Source: JASJHI01 sp965371355
GTDB taxonomy: Bacteria > Actinomycetota > Acidimicrobiia > Acidimicrobiales > Ilumatobacteraceae
Direction of reading: 5' to 3'
Length of the DNA stretch: 21,296 nt
Assembly: GCA_965371355.1 (NCBI GenBank)
Contig: CBDUYD010000032.1
Span: forward strand, 1-21,296
Below are positions 14,505-20,752 of this stretch, piece by piece. A program made the translations under genes and the position numbers. Each line of letters starts with the position of its first letter. The first letter of the stretch is position 1. The notes beneath the pieces were generated by a model that saw only the letters and a list, made by a program, of their open reading frames with translations, ran no database searches and had not been told where the DNA came from.

Positions 14505-14538
14505 GTCGTCAAGTGTGCCAGGAGGATCTGATCGCCGG

Positions 14539-14574
14539 CTGAGAGCGTTCTCAGCTACCTCAGCGGTCTCTCAG
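14539..14574. promoter_or_regulatory. Clustered CTCAG half-sites, probable response-regulator operator
   Basis: CTCAG occurs at 14550-14554, 14559-14563 and 14570-14574, spaced 9 and 11 bases apart, close to one helical turn. The first is also the right arm of a perfect dyad CTGAGA-GCGT-TCTCAG (14539-14554). OmpR-family regulators usually bind direct repeats at about 11-bp spacing. The cluster lies 35 bases upstream of the regulator start and about 60 upstream of the divergent gene's ATG, a suitable place to control both. Confidence 0.6.
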
Positions 14575-14634
14575 GAAGATTCGTGGACGATGGCGTCGTT
14601 CCAGTCAACCCACGAGACACACAAGGAAGTACCG

Positions 14635-15564
14635 ATGGACGCACCAGAAGACCTGCAAGAGCCGGCAACACCGCGTCGCCGCCCCACCCTCGTGAGAGCC
14701 GCCATCGGCGCGGTCGCCCTCGCCGGCGTCGTCGTCGGCGGTGGTGCCATCGTCGCCGCGCAGGGCGGCGGCGAGCCCGCACCCGAGGCGGGTGTCGAGG
14801 TGGCCGAGGTGGCCGAGGTGGCCGACGACGAGGAGTGGCTGTCGTTCGAGCGGTGCATGGCCGACCAGCTCGGTGAACTCTGGACCGATCCCGAGGTCTT
14901 CTTCGGCGACGAGATGCCGTTCGAGGACCCGGATCTCGGCGACGTGCTCGGTGACGGGGGAGGCGAGGGGTTCGTCGCCGGTGTGGTGCCGCTCGGTGGT
15001 GAGCAACAGCAGCGCTTCGACGACGCCGCCGAGACGTGCTCCGATCTCCTCCCCGACGAGGCGAAGGACGAACTCGAGGCCTGGCGCCCGTACGAGGAGT
15101 GCGTCGACGCCCAAGTCGGTGCGCTCGCCGGGTCTCCGGACACCTTCGACGATGCCGAATGGGAGGCGTACGACGATGCGTGGGGAGCGGCCGATGAAGC
15201 GTGCCGGAACCTTCTGCCAGAAGATGCGCAGGCCGAGCTGGGCGCGTTCGACGCCTTCGATGAGTGCCTGGCCGAACTCGATGTCATGGGCGATGGCCCG
15301 ATCGTCCACATCGAGACCCTCGACGGCTACCAGGCGGTCGAGTTCGGCGACGTGGTCGGGTCGGTGACGGTCACCGGAGACGTGAACGGTGCCACCGTGA
15401 CCACCGAAGGTGGCGTGAAGCTGCTGGACGAGGCCGCCCTCGAGGCCGGATGGGAGGCCCTCGACGACGCCTTCGCCGAGTGCGAGAACCTGCTCCCCGA
15501 CGATCTGTTGATCGAGTTCGGGGGAGAGCTCGCCGATGGTTCGTTCGAGGCGGACGCCGACTGA
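14635..15564 (+). CDS. Membrane-anchored acidic protein with six-cysteine repeats
   Basis: Protein of 309 residues with a short Arg-rich cytoplasmic tail, one hydrophobic segment (about 20-42, VRAAIGAVALAGVVVGGGAI) and an extracytoplasmic region very rich in Asp and Glu. Its six cysteines (74, 135, 156, 190, 211, 283) fall into a repeated pattern: CSDLLPDEAKDELEAW and CRNLLPEDAQAELGAF each reach the next Cys exactly 21 residues on, within [FY]xEC; a last CENLLPDD ends the series. Disulfide pairing outside the membrane is likely. A 9-bp DNA repeat encodes EVAEVAEVA just after the membrane segment. The ATG has AAGGAAG upstream. I do not recognise a named family. Being divergent from a regulator-kinase pair with shared putative operator, it is probably controlled by that system, and it may bind cations or modulate the sensor. 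Confidence 0.82.
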   Translation: MDAPEDLQEPATPRRRPTLVRAAIGAVALAGVVVGGGAIVAAQGGGEPAPEAGVEVAEVAEVADDEEWLSFERCMADQLGELWTDPEVFFGDEMPFEDPDLGDVLGDGGGEGFVAGVVPLGGEQQQRFDDAAETCSDLLPDEAKDELEAWRPYEECVDAQVGALAGSPDTFDDAEWEAYDDAWGAADEACRNLLPEDAQAELGAFDAFDECLAELDVMGDGPIVHIETLDGYQAVEFGDVVGSVTVTGDVNGATVTTEGGVKLLDEAALEAGWEALDDAFAECENLLPDDLLIEFGGELADGSFEADAD

Positions 15565-16302
15565 TCAGAGCGCGACGAGCGGATTGGGGCGCATGACCTG
15601 ATAGTCGGACCCCGCCGCGGCGACGATGCCCGTGAGACCCTCGAGGTCGCCGGGCGTCGTCGCCGTGAGGGCGTCGATCAGGCGGCGGCGGGTCTCCGCG
15701 GCGACCCTCCGGTGGACGGCGAAGGGCGGGGCGGGCCAACCGCGCGTGCGATCGATAACGAACAGACCGGCGGTTACCGAGGTCGTCTCGGCGAGGTGAG
15801 CCCACACGGTGTGGTCGATGGCCGCCAGGTCGGCCTCGCCGGCCGCTACGGCCTCGACCGAGCCACGATGACTTCCGGTCACCCGCACGGCGGCGACCGC
15901 ACGCTCCGAGCCGATCGCGTCGAGGTGGTGGCCGAGCGCGTGGTGTCCCGACCACGACTCGCGTTCATTGATCGCCACCGTGCCCCGGAAGCGGACGGGA
16001 TCGGTGATCTCCTGACGGGCGATCAGAACCGAGTGGTACGTCGGGCCTTCCTCGCCGGCGAACACGGGTGCGGCGACGATCTCGGCGTCGACGTCGCCGG
16101 CATCGATCATCTCGACCGTGAGGAAGCCGCAGGCCCATGTCAGGTCCGCACCTCCGGACGCGCGGACCGCGCGTCTCGACGAGCCCGAAGGCGTTGGAAC
16201 GACCTCGATGTCCACGCCCGTCGCCGCCGCGAGATGCGGGGCCAGTGCCTGCAGGATCGGCCGGGTGTTGTCGCCGAGCAGGGTGATCGTGCTCAGACCC
16301 AC
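15565..16302 (-). CDS. PhnD-like substrate-binding-domain protein without signal peptide
   Basis: Protein of 245 residues with the periplasmic-binding fold of the PhnD/phosphonate-binding group. It opens with GLSTITLLGDNTRPILQALA, then VDIEVVPTPSGSSRRAV, ADLTWACGFLTVEM, AGEEGPTYHSVLIARQEITD, GTVAINERESWSGHHALGHH and VTGSHRGSVEAVAAGEADLA with AIDHTVW; the last three correspond to the ligand-loop, NxxxSxSG(H/Y) and SHxxSxxAVxxGxAD(I/L)AAID signatures of PhnD-like proteins. There is no signal peptide or lipobox, and no permease or ATPase gene nearby, so it is probably a cytoplasmic binder or enzyme-like protein rather than a transporter part. The GTG at 16302 is used because no earlier in-frame start is plausible; it lies 10 bases after the stop of the upstream gene. 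Its stop and the convergent stop of the Cys-repeat gene abut as TGATCA, with no intergenic base. Confidence 0.78.
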   Translation of the reverse strand: MGLSTITLLGDNTRPILQALAPHLAAATGVDIEVVPTPSGSSRRAVRASGGADLTWACGFLTVEMIDAGDVDAEIVAAPVFAGEEGPTYHSVLIARQEITDPVRFRGTVAINERESWSGHHALGHHLDAIGSERAVAAVRVTGSHRGSVEAVAAGEADLAAIDHTVWAHLAETTSVTAGLFVIDRTRGWPAPPFAVHRRVAAETRRRLIDALTATTPGDLEGLTGIVAAAGSDYQVMRPNPLVAL

Positions 16303-16312
16303 GACCGGTTCG

Positions 16313-17062
16313 TCATCCTCGACGGTCGGCGGCCGGGTGCTGTGCCAGCTCGGTCCACGGTGTTCCCACGACCTCGGCGGCACCGCCGGGGAACTCGCGG
16401 AACGCGTGCCAGGGCTCGGGCGAGTCGTAGTCCCAGTACTTGGTGCTCTCGATGACGACGGTCCGTCGTCCGACCGGGCCTCCGGGGATATGGCCGTTGT
16501 GGATCCGGACGTTGTGGTAGACGCGGGGAGCGAGGTCCTCGGCGGCACGGATGTGCCGTTCGCTGTGGCGCCACGCTTCACGGTCGTCGGGTGTGGTGTG
16601 CACGACGAGGTTCGCCCACTGGTGTTCGACGAGCTCCAACGAGCTGTAGCTGACGATGCCGGGGTAGTTCTCGAACTCGTCGATCACGTCTAGTTCGGCC
16701 TCGTCGAGCTCGCCCGCCGTCGGCGTCGTTCGTCGGTCGGCCAGGAATCCGACCATCTGGAAGTCTTCGCGTTCGAGGAGTCTGATCGGATCGCAGGTGA
16801 CGGTTCGACGCTGCAGCCCGTGCACCTCCCAGGTGATCCTCCCGTACGGCTGCAGCGGGATCTCGCCCTTCGCCGCCCTTCGTACGAGAACCCGCAGATC
16901 CTGGAGCAGATACCCGAGCAGCACGAGGTCGGAGTGGTAGTGCTCGACGGCCGCGCACGGATGATCGGCAGGACTCTCGTGCGGTTCGAGGAGAACCGGA
17001 TCGAGCCTCACCGGCGTCGGTTCGCCTGCGGGTGGAGCCGTCGGATCGATCATCGTGTTCAT
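16313..17062 (-). CDS. Conserved-looking protein of unknown function paired with the PhnD-like gene
   Basis: Soluble protein of 249 residues, no signal peptide and no membrane segment. I do not recognise the family. Features seen: a flexible Pro-rich N-terminus (to about residue 30), a helix-like HPCAAVEHYHSDLVLLGYLL followed by LQDLRVLVRRAAKGEIPL, a beta-like stretch RITWEVHGLQRRTVTCD, then VIDEFENYPGIVSYSSLELV, QWANLVVHTTPDDREAW, HIRAAEDLAPRVYHNVRIHN, and RRTVVIESTKYWDYDSPEPW near the C-terminus. The alternation of strands and helices in the C-terminal 120 residues, with ANLVVH and many His and Trp, is reminiscent of ferredoxin-like or dimeric alpha-beta-barrel folds, but this is only a guess. 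The ATG at 17062 has no strong ribosome binding site; another ATG at 17053 is possible. It precedes the PhnD-like gene by 10 bases, so the two are likely an operon. Confidence 0.72.
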   Translation of the reverse strand: MNTMIDPTAPPAGEPTPVRLDPVLLEPHESPADHPCAAVEHYHSDLVLLGYLLQDLRVLVRRAAKGEIPLQPYGRITWEVHGLQRRTVTCDPIRLLEREDFQMVGFLADRRTTPTAGELDEAELDVIDEFENYPGIVSYSSLELVEHQWANLVVHTTPDDREAWRHSERHIRAAEDLAPRVYHNVRIHNGHIPGGPVGRRTVVIESTKYWDYDSPEPWHAFREFPGGAAEVVGTPWTELAQHPAADRRG

Positions 17063-17135
17063 CTTGGGTCACCAGCCCCGGTACGGCAAACCGCAGGGAC
17101 GCGGCAGCTGGAGCCGAGGTTGTCGGGGCGGGTGA

Positions 17136-18068
17136 TCAGAGCCGGCGCAGCTGGACCTTGTCGACGCGGTGGTCGGCGGTCTTGTGCACGATCAGCGACG
17201 CCCGTTCGCGGGTCGGCGCGATGTTCTCGCGCAGGTTGCGTCCGTTGATGTCGCGCCAGATCCCCCTGGCGACCTCGACCGCTTCGTCGTCGGACAGTTC
17301 GGCGTAGAACCCGAAGAACGATTCGGGGTTCTTGAACACCGACTCGCGCAACTTCAAGAAGCGGTCGACGTACCACTGCTCGACCTCGGACTCGGCGGCG
17401 TCGAGGTAGATGGAGAAGTCGAAGTAGTCGCTCACGAACTCGGTCGCCGCATCGCCGGTCTGGAGCACGTTGAGGCCCTCGATGATGACGATGTCGGGCT
17501 GGTTCACCACGACCCGGTCGTCGTCGATGATGTCGTAGACGACATGGCTGTAGACCGGAGCCGACACCTCGGCGCGGCCGCTCTTGATCTCGCGCAGCAC
17601 GCGCAGCAGGTTTCGTGTGTCGTACGACTCCGGAAACCCTTTGCGGTTCATGAGCTTGCGGTCCTCGAGCACCTTGTTGGGATGGAGGAAACCGTCGGTG
17701 GTGATGAGATCGACCCGTGGGTGGTCGGGCCACTGCGCGAGCAGCGCCTGCAGGATGCGGGCGAAGGTGCTCTTGCCGACCGCCACGCTGCCGGCGACGC
17801 CGATGATGTAGGGAACCTTCGGCGACATCGCGCCGAGGAACGTCGCCGAGACCCGGTGGAGATCCTGGGTGGCGCTGACGTAGAGGTTGAGCAGCCGGCT
17901 CAGCGGCAGGTAGATCGCGACGACCTCGTCGAGGTCGATCTCCTCGTTGATCCCGCGCAGCTCCTCGAGTTCGGGCTGGCCGAGCGTCATCGGCGTCGAT
18001 GCGCGCAGTTCCGCCCAGCTGTCGCGGTCGAACGTGAGGTAGCGGGAGGCCTCGGCCGTGCGCGTCAC
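17136..18068 (-). CDS. coaA: Type I pantothenate kinase
   Basis: Phosphorylates pantothenate with ATP, the first and controlling step of coenzyme A synthesis, in the cytoplasm. The 310-residue length matches bacterial CoaA (about 312-316). Walker A is GSVAVGKST at 93-101; DLITTDGFLHPN carries the catalytic Asp125; MNRKGFPESYDTRNLLRVL, SHVVYDI, VIIEGLNVLQTG and the C-terminal IWRDINGRNLRENI are all family signatures. The GTG at 18068 gives the expected N-terminus TAEASRYLTFDRDSW and has TAGCCT eight bases upstream, consistent with a leaderless transcript. The frame continues upstream without a stop, overlapping the divergent ASCH and methyltransferase genes, and that extension is not real. A 73-base gap separates it from the unknown gene downstream, which may share its transcript. 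Confidence 0.96.
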   Translation of the reverse strand: MTRTAEASRYLTFDRDSWAELRASTPMTLGQPELEELRGINEEIDLDEVVAIYLPLSRLLNLYVSATQDLHRVSATFLGAMSPKVPYIIGVAGSVAVGKSTFARILQALLAQWPDHPRVDLITTDGFLHPNKVLEDRKLMNRKGFPESYDTRNLLRVLREIKSGRAEVSAPVYSHVVYDIIDDDRVVVNQPDIVIIEGLNVLQTGDAATEFVSDYFDFSIYLDAAESEVEQWYVDRFLKLRESVFKNPESFFGFYAELSDDEAVEVARGIWRDINGRNLRENIAPTRERASLIVHKTADHRVDKVQLRRL

Positions 18069-18076
18069 GATTCGGC

Positions 18077-18082
18077 AGGCTA
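18077..18082 (-). promoter_or_regulatory. Leaderless-type -10 box for coaA
   Basis: TAGCCT (18082-18077, minus strand) precedes the GTG at 18068 by eight bases. Only 57 bases separate the coaA start from the divergent ASCH start, so the two promoters must lie face to face or overlap. Confidence 0.4.
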
Positions 18083-18112
18083 ACCGTCGCGGATCGTCAT
18101 CGGGCCCGACGG

Positions 18113-18118
18113 TAGCGT
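18113..18118 (+). promoter_or_regulatory. Leaderless-type -10 box for the ASCH gene
   Basis: TAGCGT is followed by seven bases and the ATG at 18126. There is no Shine-Dalgarno site. Its -35 region would overlap the coaA promoter on the other strand. Confidence 0.4.
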
Positions 18119-18125
18119 CGGCGCG

Positions 18126-18629
18126 ATGAGTGAGCCCGAGCCGTCGCGGACACCGCTTCCACCGATCGACGAGAGGGCGGTCGAGGCGTTCTGGGCTCGC
18201 TTCGTCGCTTCGCGCGATGGCTCGGTCGGGCGATTCACCGATGTCGGCTGTTTCGGCGACTCGGTCGAACTCGCCGACGACCTGATCGCACTCGTCCTGC
18301 ATGGACCGAAACGGGCGACGGCCGGTTCGGTCGCCGAGTACGAGGCCGATGGCACCCCGATGCCCAGGGTCGACGACCGGTGGATCGCCTGTGGGGGTGA
18401 CGGTCTGCCGCGGGCGGTGCTGCGATCGACCGACGTGCGGGTCGGACCACTGTCGTCGGTCGACGAGTCGTTCGCCTGGGACGAGGGCGAGGGCGATCGC
18501 ACCCGCGACGACTGGCTGCGCATGCATCGCGACTACTACCGGCGGGCCTTCGCCAAGCTCGGGCAGCCGTTCGACGACGAGATCGAGGTCGTGTTCGAAC
18601 GTTTCGAGCTCGACTACTCCGAGTCGTGA
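18126..18629 (+). CDS. ASCH-domain protein
   Basis: Protein of 167 residues with the ASCH fold (PUA-like beta-barrel that binds RNA or modified nucleosides). The family signature is clear: FGDSVELADDLIALVLHG followed by PKRATAGS, in which Lys62 and Thr65 match the catalytic Lys/Thr of Escherichia coli YqfB; then RVDDRWIACGGDGLPRAVLR, STDVRVGPLSSVDESFAWDE, GEGDRTRDDWLRMHRDYYRR and a C-terminal VVFERFELDY strand. Known family members act as N4-acetylcytidine amidohydrolase (YqfB) or as a ribonuclease (Zymomonas ASCH); which applies here is unknown. The ATG has TAGCGT seven bases upstream, so the mRNA may be leaderless. It leads into the DNA methyltransferase gene through a 12-bp tandem repeat with overlapping stop and start codons, implying co-translation. 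Confidence 0.88.
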   Translation: MSEPEPSRTPLPPIDERAVEAFWARFVASRDGSVGRFTDVGCFGDSVELADDLIALVLHGPKRATAGSVAEYEADGTPMPRVDDRWIACGGDGLPRAVLRSTDVRVGPLSSVDESFAWDEGEGDRTRDDWLRMHRDYYRRAFAKLGQPFDDEIEVVFERFELDYSES

Positions 18630-18664
18630 CCGGGTTCGTGACCGGAGTCGTGACCAAATCGTGA
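18624..18664 (+). repeat. 12-bp tandem repeat holding a 12-codon coupling mini-ORF
   Basis: TCGTGA begins at 18624, 18636, 18648 and 18659, giving a 12-bp period (last step 11). The first GTGA joins the ASCH stop (TGA 18627-18629) to a GTG at 18626. That GTG opens a frame encoding VTGFVTGVVTKS, whose TGA (18662-18664) in turn overlaps the GTG start of the methyltransferase at 18661. The chain ASCH, mini-ORF, methyltransferase is therefore linked by two 4-base GTGA overlaps. Confidence 0.6.
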
Positions 18665-20136
18665 GTTCGACCCTGCCGGCGGACGGCCGCACGCGCAAGC
18701 AGCTCGGCGCCTGGTACACCCCGCCGCGACTCGTCGACCTCGTCGTCGGCCACGTCGTCACCGCCGGATGGGTCGAGCACCGGCCGGGGCCGATCCGAGT
18801 ACTCGATCCGGCCTGCGGCGATGCCCGGTTCCTCGAAGCGGTAGCACGGCGCATCGAAGGCATCGCGGGAGACGCGGGAGACGGGGCGCGATGTGAGCTG
18901 ATGGGTGTCGACATCGATCCGGTGGCGGCGAGCGATGCCCGCCGCCGCTGTCCGGCTGCGACGATCGTGGTCGCCGATGCGCTCGATCGCGAGTGGATCG
19001 ACGAGCGGTTCGACCTCGTGATCGGCAACCCGCCCTTCCTCTCGCAGCTCGCCGCGGCGACGGCTCGGGGCGGCGCGAGCCGCCGCGGCGGTGGACCGTA
19101 CGCGGATGCGGCCGTCGAGTTCCTCGCGCTCGCCGCCGAACTCGTCGCGGCCGACGGACGGGTCGCGTTCGTGTTGCCCAGGTCGGTGCTGTCGGCGCGC
19201 GACGCCGGCCCGGTCCGCCGTTCGATCGGCGAGCGCGCGTCGATCGTCTGGTCGTGGTCGAGCGACGAGAAGATGTTCGACGCCGAGGTCCTCACGTGCG
19301 CCGTCGCGCTCGACTTCGCCGAGCCGCGCTCCGAGGCAAGGGTCGACTCGAACGACTCCTGGTCGTCGGTGATCACCGACGACCGCGGGATCCCCGCACT
19401 CCCGGCACAGATCTCGACGGAGGGCACGCTCGGCGACCGCGTCCGTCTGAACGCCAACTTCCGTGACGAGTACTACGGCATGATCCCCGCGGTCGGCGAC
19501 CATGAGACCGGTCCGCCGCTCGTGACGAGCGGCTTGATCGACCCCGGCGTCAACCTGTGGGGCGAACGGATGGTCACGTTCGCCAAGCACCGGTTCCGGG
19601 CGCCGCGGGTGCGGATCGATGCCCTCGACCAGCGGATGCGCAGGTGGGCGGAGCGGCGTCTCGTCCCGAAGGTGCTGATCGCCAACCAGACATCGATCAT
19701 CGAGGCGGTCGGTGATCCGAACGGCGACCACCTCCCGGGGGTGCCGGTCATCGCGGCCTATCCCGAACGCACCGGGGTCGAGCCGGTCGCGGCGATGTTG
19801 ACCTCTCCGTTCGCGTCGGCGTGGGCGTGGCACCGGTCGGCCGGCACCGGACTCTCGGCAGGCACGATCCGGCTCGGGCCGGCCATGCTTGCCGACCTGC
19901 CGTGGCCGGAGGGCCAACTCGACGACGCGGTGGCGGCGCTCGCGGCGGGGGACGTCCGCGCGTGCGGTCGGGCGGTCGACGAGGCGTACGGGATCGCCGA
20001 CGACCACGAGTTGTTCGCGTGGTGGACCGCCGCGCTCGACCGGATCGAGGCGCGTCGGAGCCGCAGCGTCCGATCAGATCGCGGACGTGACGCGCGGTCC
20101 GCGGCGGACGCCGCGCAGACCGTGCCAGCCGGGTGA
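18661..20136 (+). CDS. Orphan TaqI-like N6-adenine DNA methyltransferase
   Basis: SAM-dependent DNA methyltransferase of 491 residues, expected to methylate adenine N6 in a specific sequence. The N-terminal TRKQLGAWYTPPRLVDLVV is the usual X-motif lead of Eco57I/TaqI-type enzymes; motif I is LDPACGDARFLEA (49-61), motif II includes GVDIDPVA, and the catalytic motif IV is Asn123-Pro-Pro-Phe in DLVIGNPPF. The C-terminal region (about 290-430, including GVNLWGERMVTFAKHRF, KVLIANQTSIIEA and GLSAGTIRLGPAMLADLPWP) looks like the TaqI-type target-recognition domain. No restriction endonuclease or specificity subunit gene is adjacent, so it is an orphan. The GTG at 18661 is chosen because it gives SSTLPADGRTRKQLG and overlaps the mini-ORF stop. 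Its last 63 bases overlap the convergent anti-sigma gene; either C-terminus could be an extension. Confidence 0.87.
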   Translation: MSSTLPADGRTRKQLGAWYTPPRLVDLVVGHVVTAGWVEHRPGPIRVLDPACGDARFLEAVARRIEGIAGDAGDGARCELMGVDIDPVAASDARRRCPAATIVVADALDREWIDERFDLVIGNPPFLSQLAAATARGGASRRGGGPYADAAVEFLALAAELVAADGRVAFVLPRSVLSARDAGPVRRSIGERASIVWSWSSDEKMFDAEVLTCAVALDFAEPRSEARVDSNDSWSSVITDDRGIPALPAQISTEGTLGDRVRLNANFRDEYYGMIPAVGDHETGPPLVTSGLIDPGVNLWGERMVTFAKHRFRAPRVRIDALDQRMRRWAERRLVPKVLIANQTSIIEAVGDPNGDHLPGVPVIAAYPERTGVEPVAAMLTSPFASAWAWHRSAGTGLSAGTIRLGPAMLADLPWPEGQLDDAVAALAAGDVRACGRAVDEAYGIADDHELFAWWTAALDRIEARRSRSVRSDRGRDARSAADAAQTVPAG

Positions 20137-20703
20137 TCCGGCGAGCATCCACAGCAGGGTCAGACCGGTCAGTTCCGTGAGGTGGATCGACTCGGAGAGG
20201 GCGCTGCGACCTCCGTCGATCAGGTCGAACACGGCGCCGCCGGTCATCGTCAGCACGAGAGCGGCTGTGAACGGCAGGAGCCCGAATGCCCGATGGGGCT
20301 TCCACGCCGCATAGACGAACCCGATCGCCAGCGCCACGCCGAACGCGCCGAGGTGTCGTGAGAGGTGTGCGTCGGCGCCTTCGGTGTTGCCGAACACGAG
20401 CGCCGGAACCCCCTTGGCGAGCAGCATGACGGCGATCCAGACCAGTGCCGGACGGATCCAGCCGCGACGTCCCGGGCGGGCCGGTCGCGCCCTGGAGGTC
20501 ACCGCCACGACGAGATCGGGCACGGGCTCGGCGGGTCGGATGCGCACGGTTCGATCGAGCCGCGCGATCTGCTCGGAATAGGTGCGACATCCCGGGCACG
20601 TTTCGAGATGGTGGTCGACGAGGTCCCGCTCGCCGGACGACGCCTCGCCGTCGGCGATCGCCGACAGGGTCGTTCGGACGTCATCGCAGTTCATGTCCGT
20701 CAC
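20074..20703 (-). CDS. Zinc-finger anti-sigma factor with four transmembrane segments
   Basis: Membrane-bound regulator of 209 residues. The N-terminus has the ZAS/zf-HC2 module: Cys6 in MNCDDVRTTLSAIADGEAS, then His32-x3-Cys36-x2-Cys39 in DHHLETCPGCRTYSEQI, the zinc site typical of anti-sigma factors that hold an ECF sigma factor. After a basic linker (about 70-84) come four hydrophobic segments at about 85-104, 119-134, 140-162 and 174-189, whereas most ZAS anti-sigmas have none or one. The short loops between segments suggest a membrane sensor. The start is GTG 20703 or, giving MNCDDV, ATG 20694; ribosome binding sites are poor at both. It is divergent from the ECF sigma gene with a 49-base gap, so this is most likely its cognate inhibitor. 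Confidence 0.86.
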   Translation of the reverse strand: MTDMNCDDVRTTLSAIADGEASSGERDLVDHHLETCPGCRTYSEQIARLDRTVRIRPAEPVPDLVVAVTSRARPARPGRRGWIRPALVWIAVMLLAKGVPALVFGNTEGADAHLSRHLGAFGVALAIGFVYAAWKPHRAFGLLPFTAALVLTMTGGAVFDLIDGGRSALSESIHLTELTGLTLLWMLAGSPGWHGLRGVRRGPRVTSAI

Positions 20704-20752
20704 GGTCGCCGCGGGGTCGGATTTCGTTCCCGGGCTGCGAGAATGGGCGTGG

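Noticed and set aside
15565..17062. A phosphonate ABC transporter operon
   Set aside because: There is no permease or ATPase gene, and the PhnD-like protein has no signal peptide.
18126..20136. A restriction-modification system
   Set aside because: Only the methyltransferase is present; the flanking genes are an ASCH protein and an anti-sigma factor, neither of which resembles a nuclease or specificity subunit.
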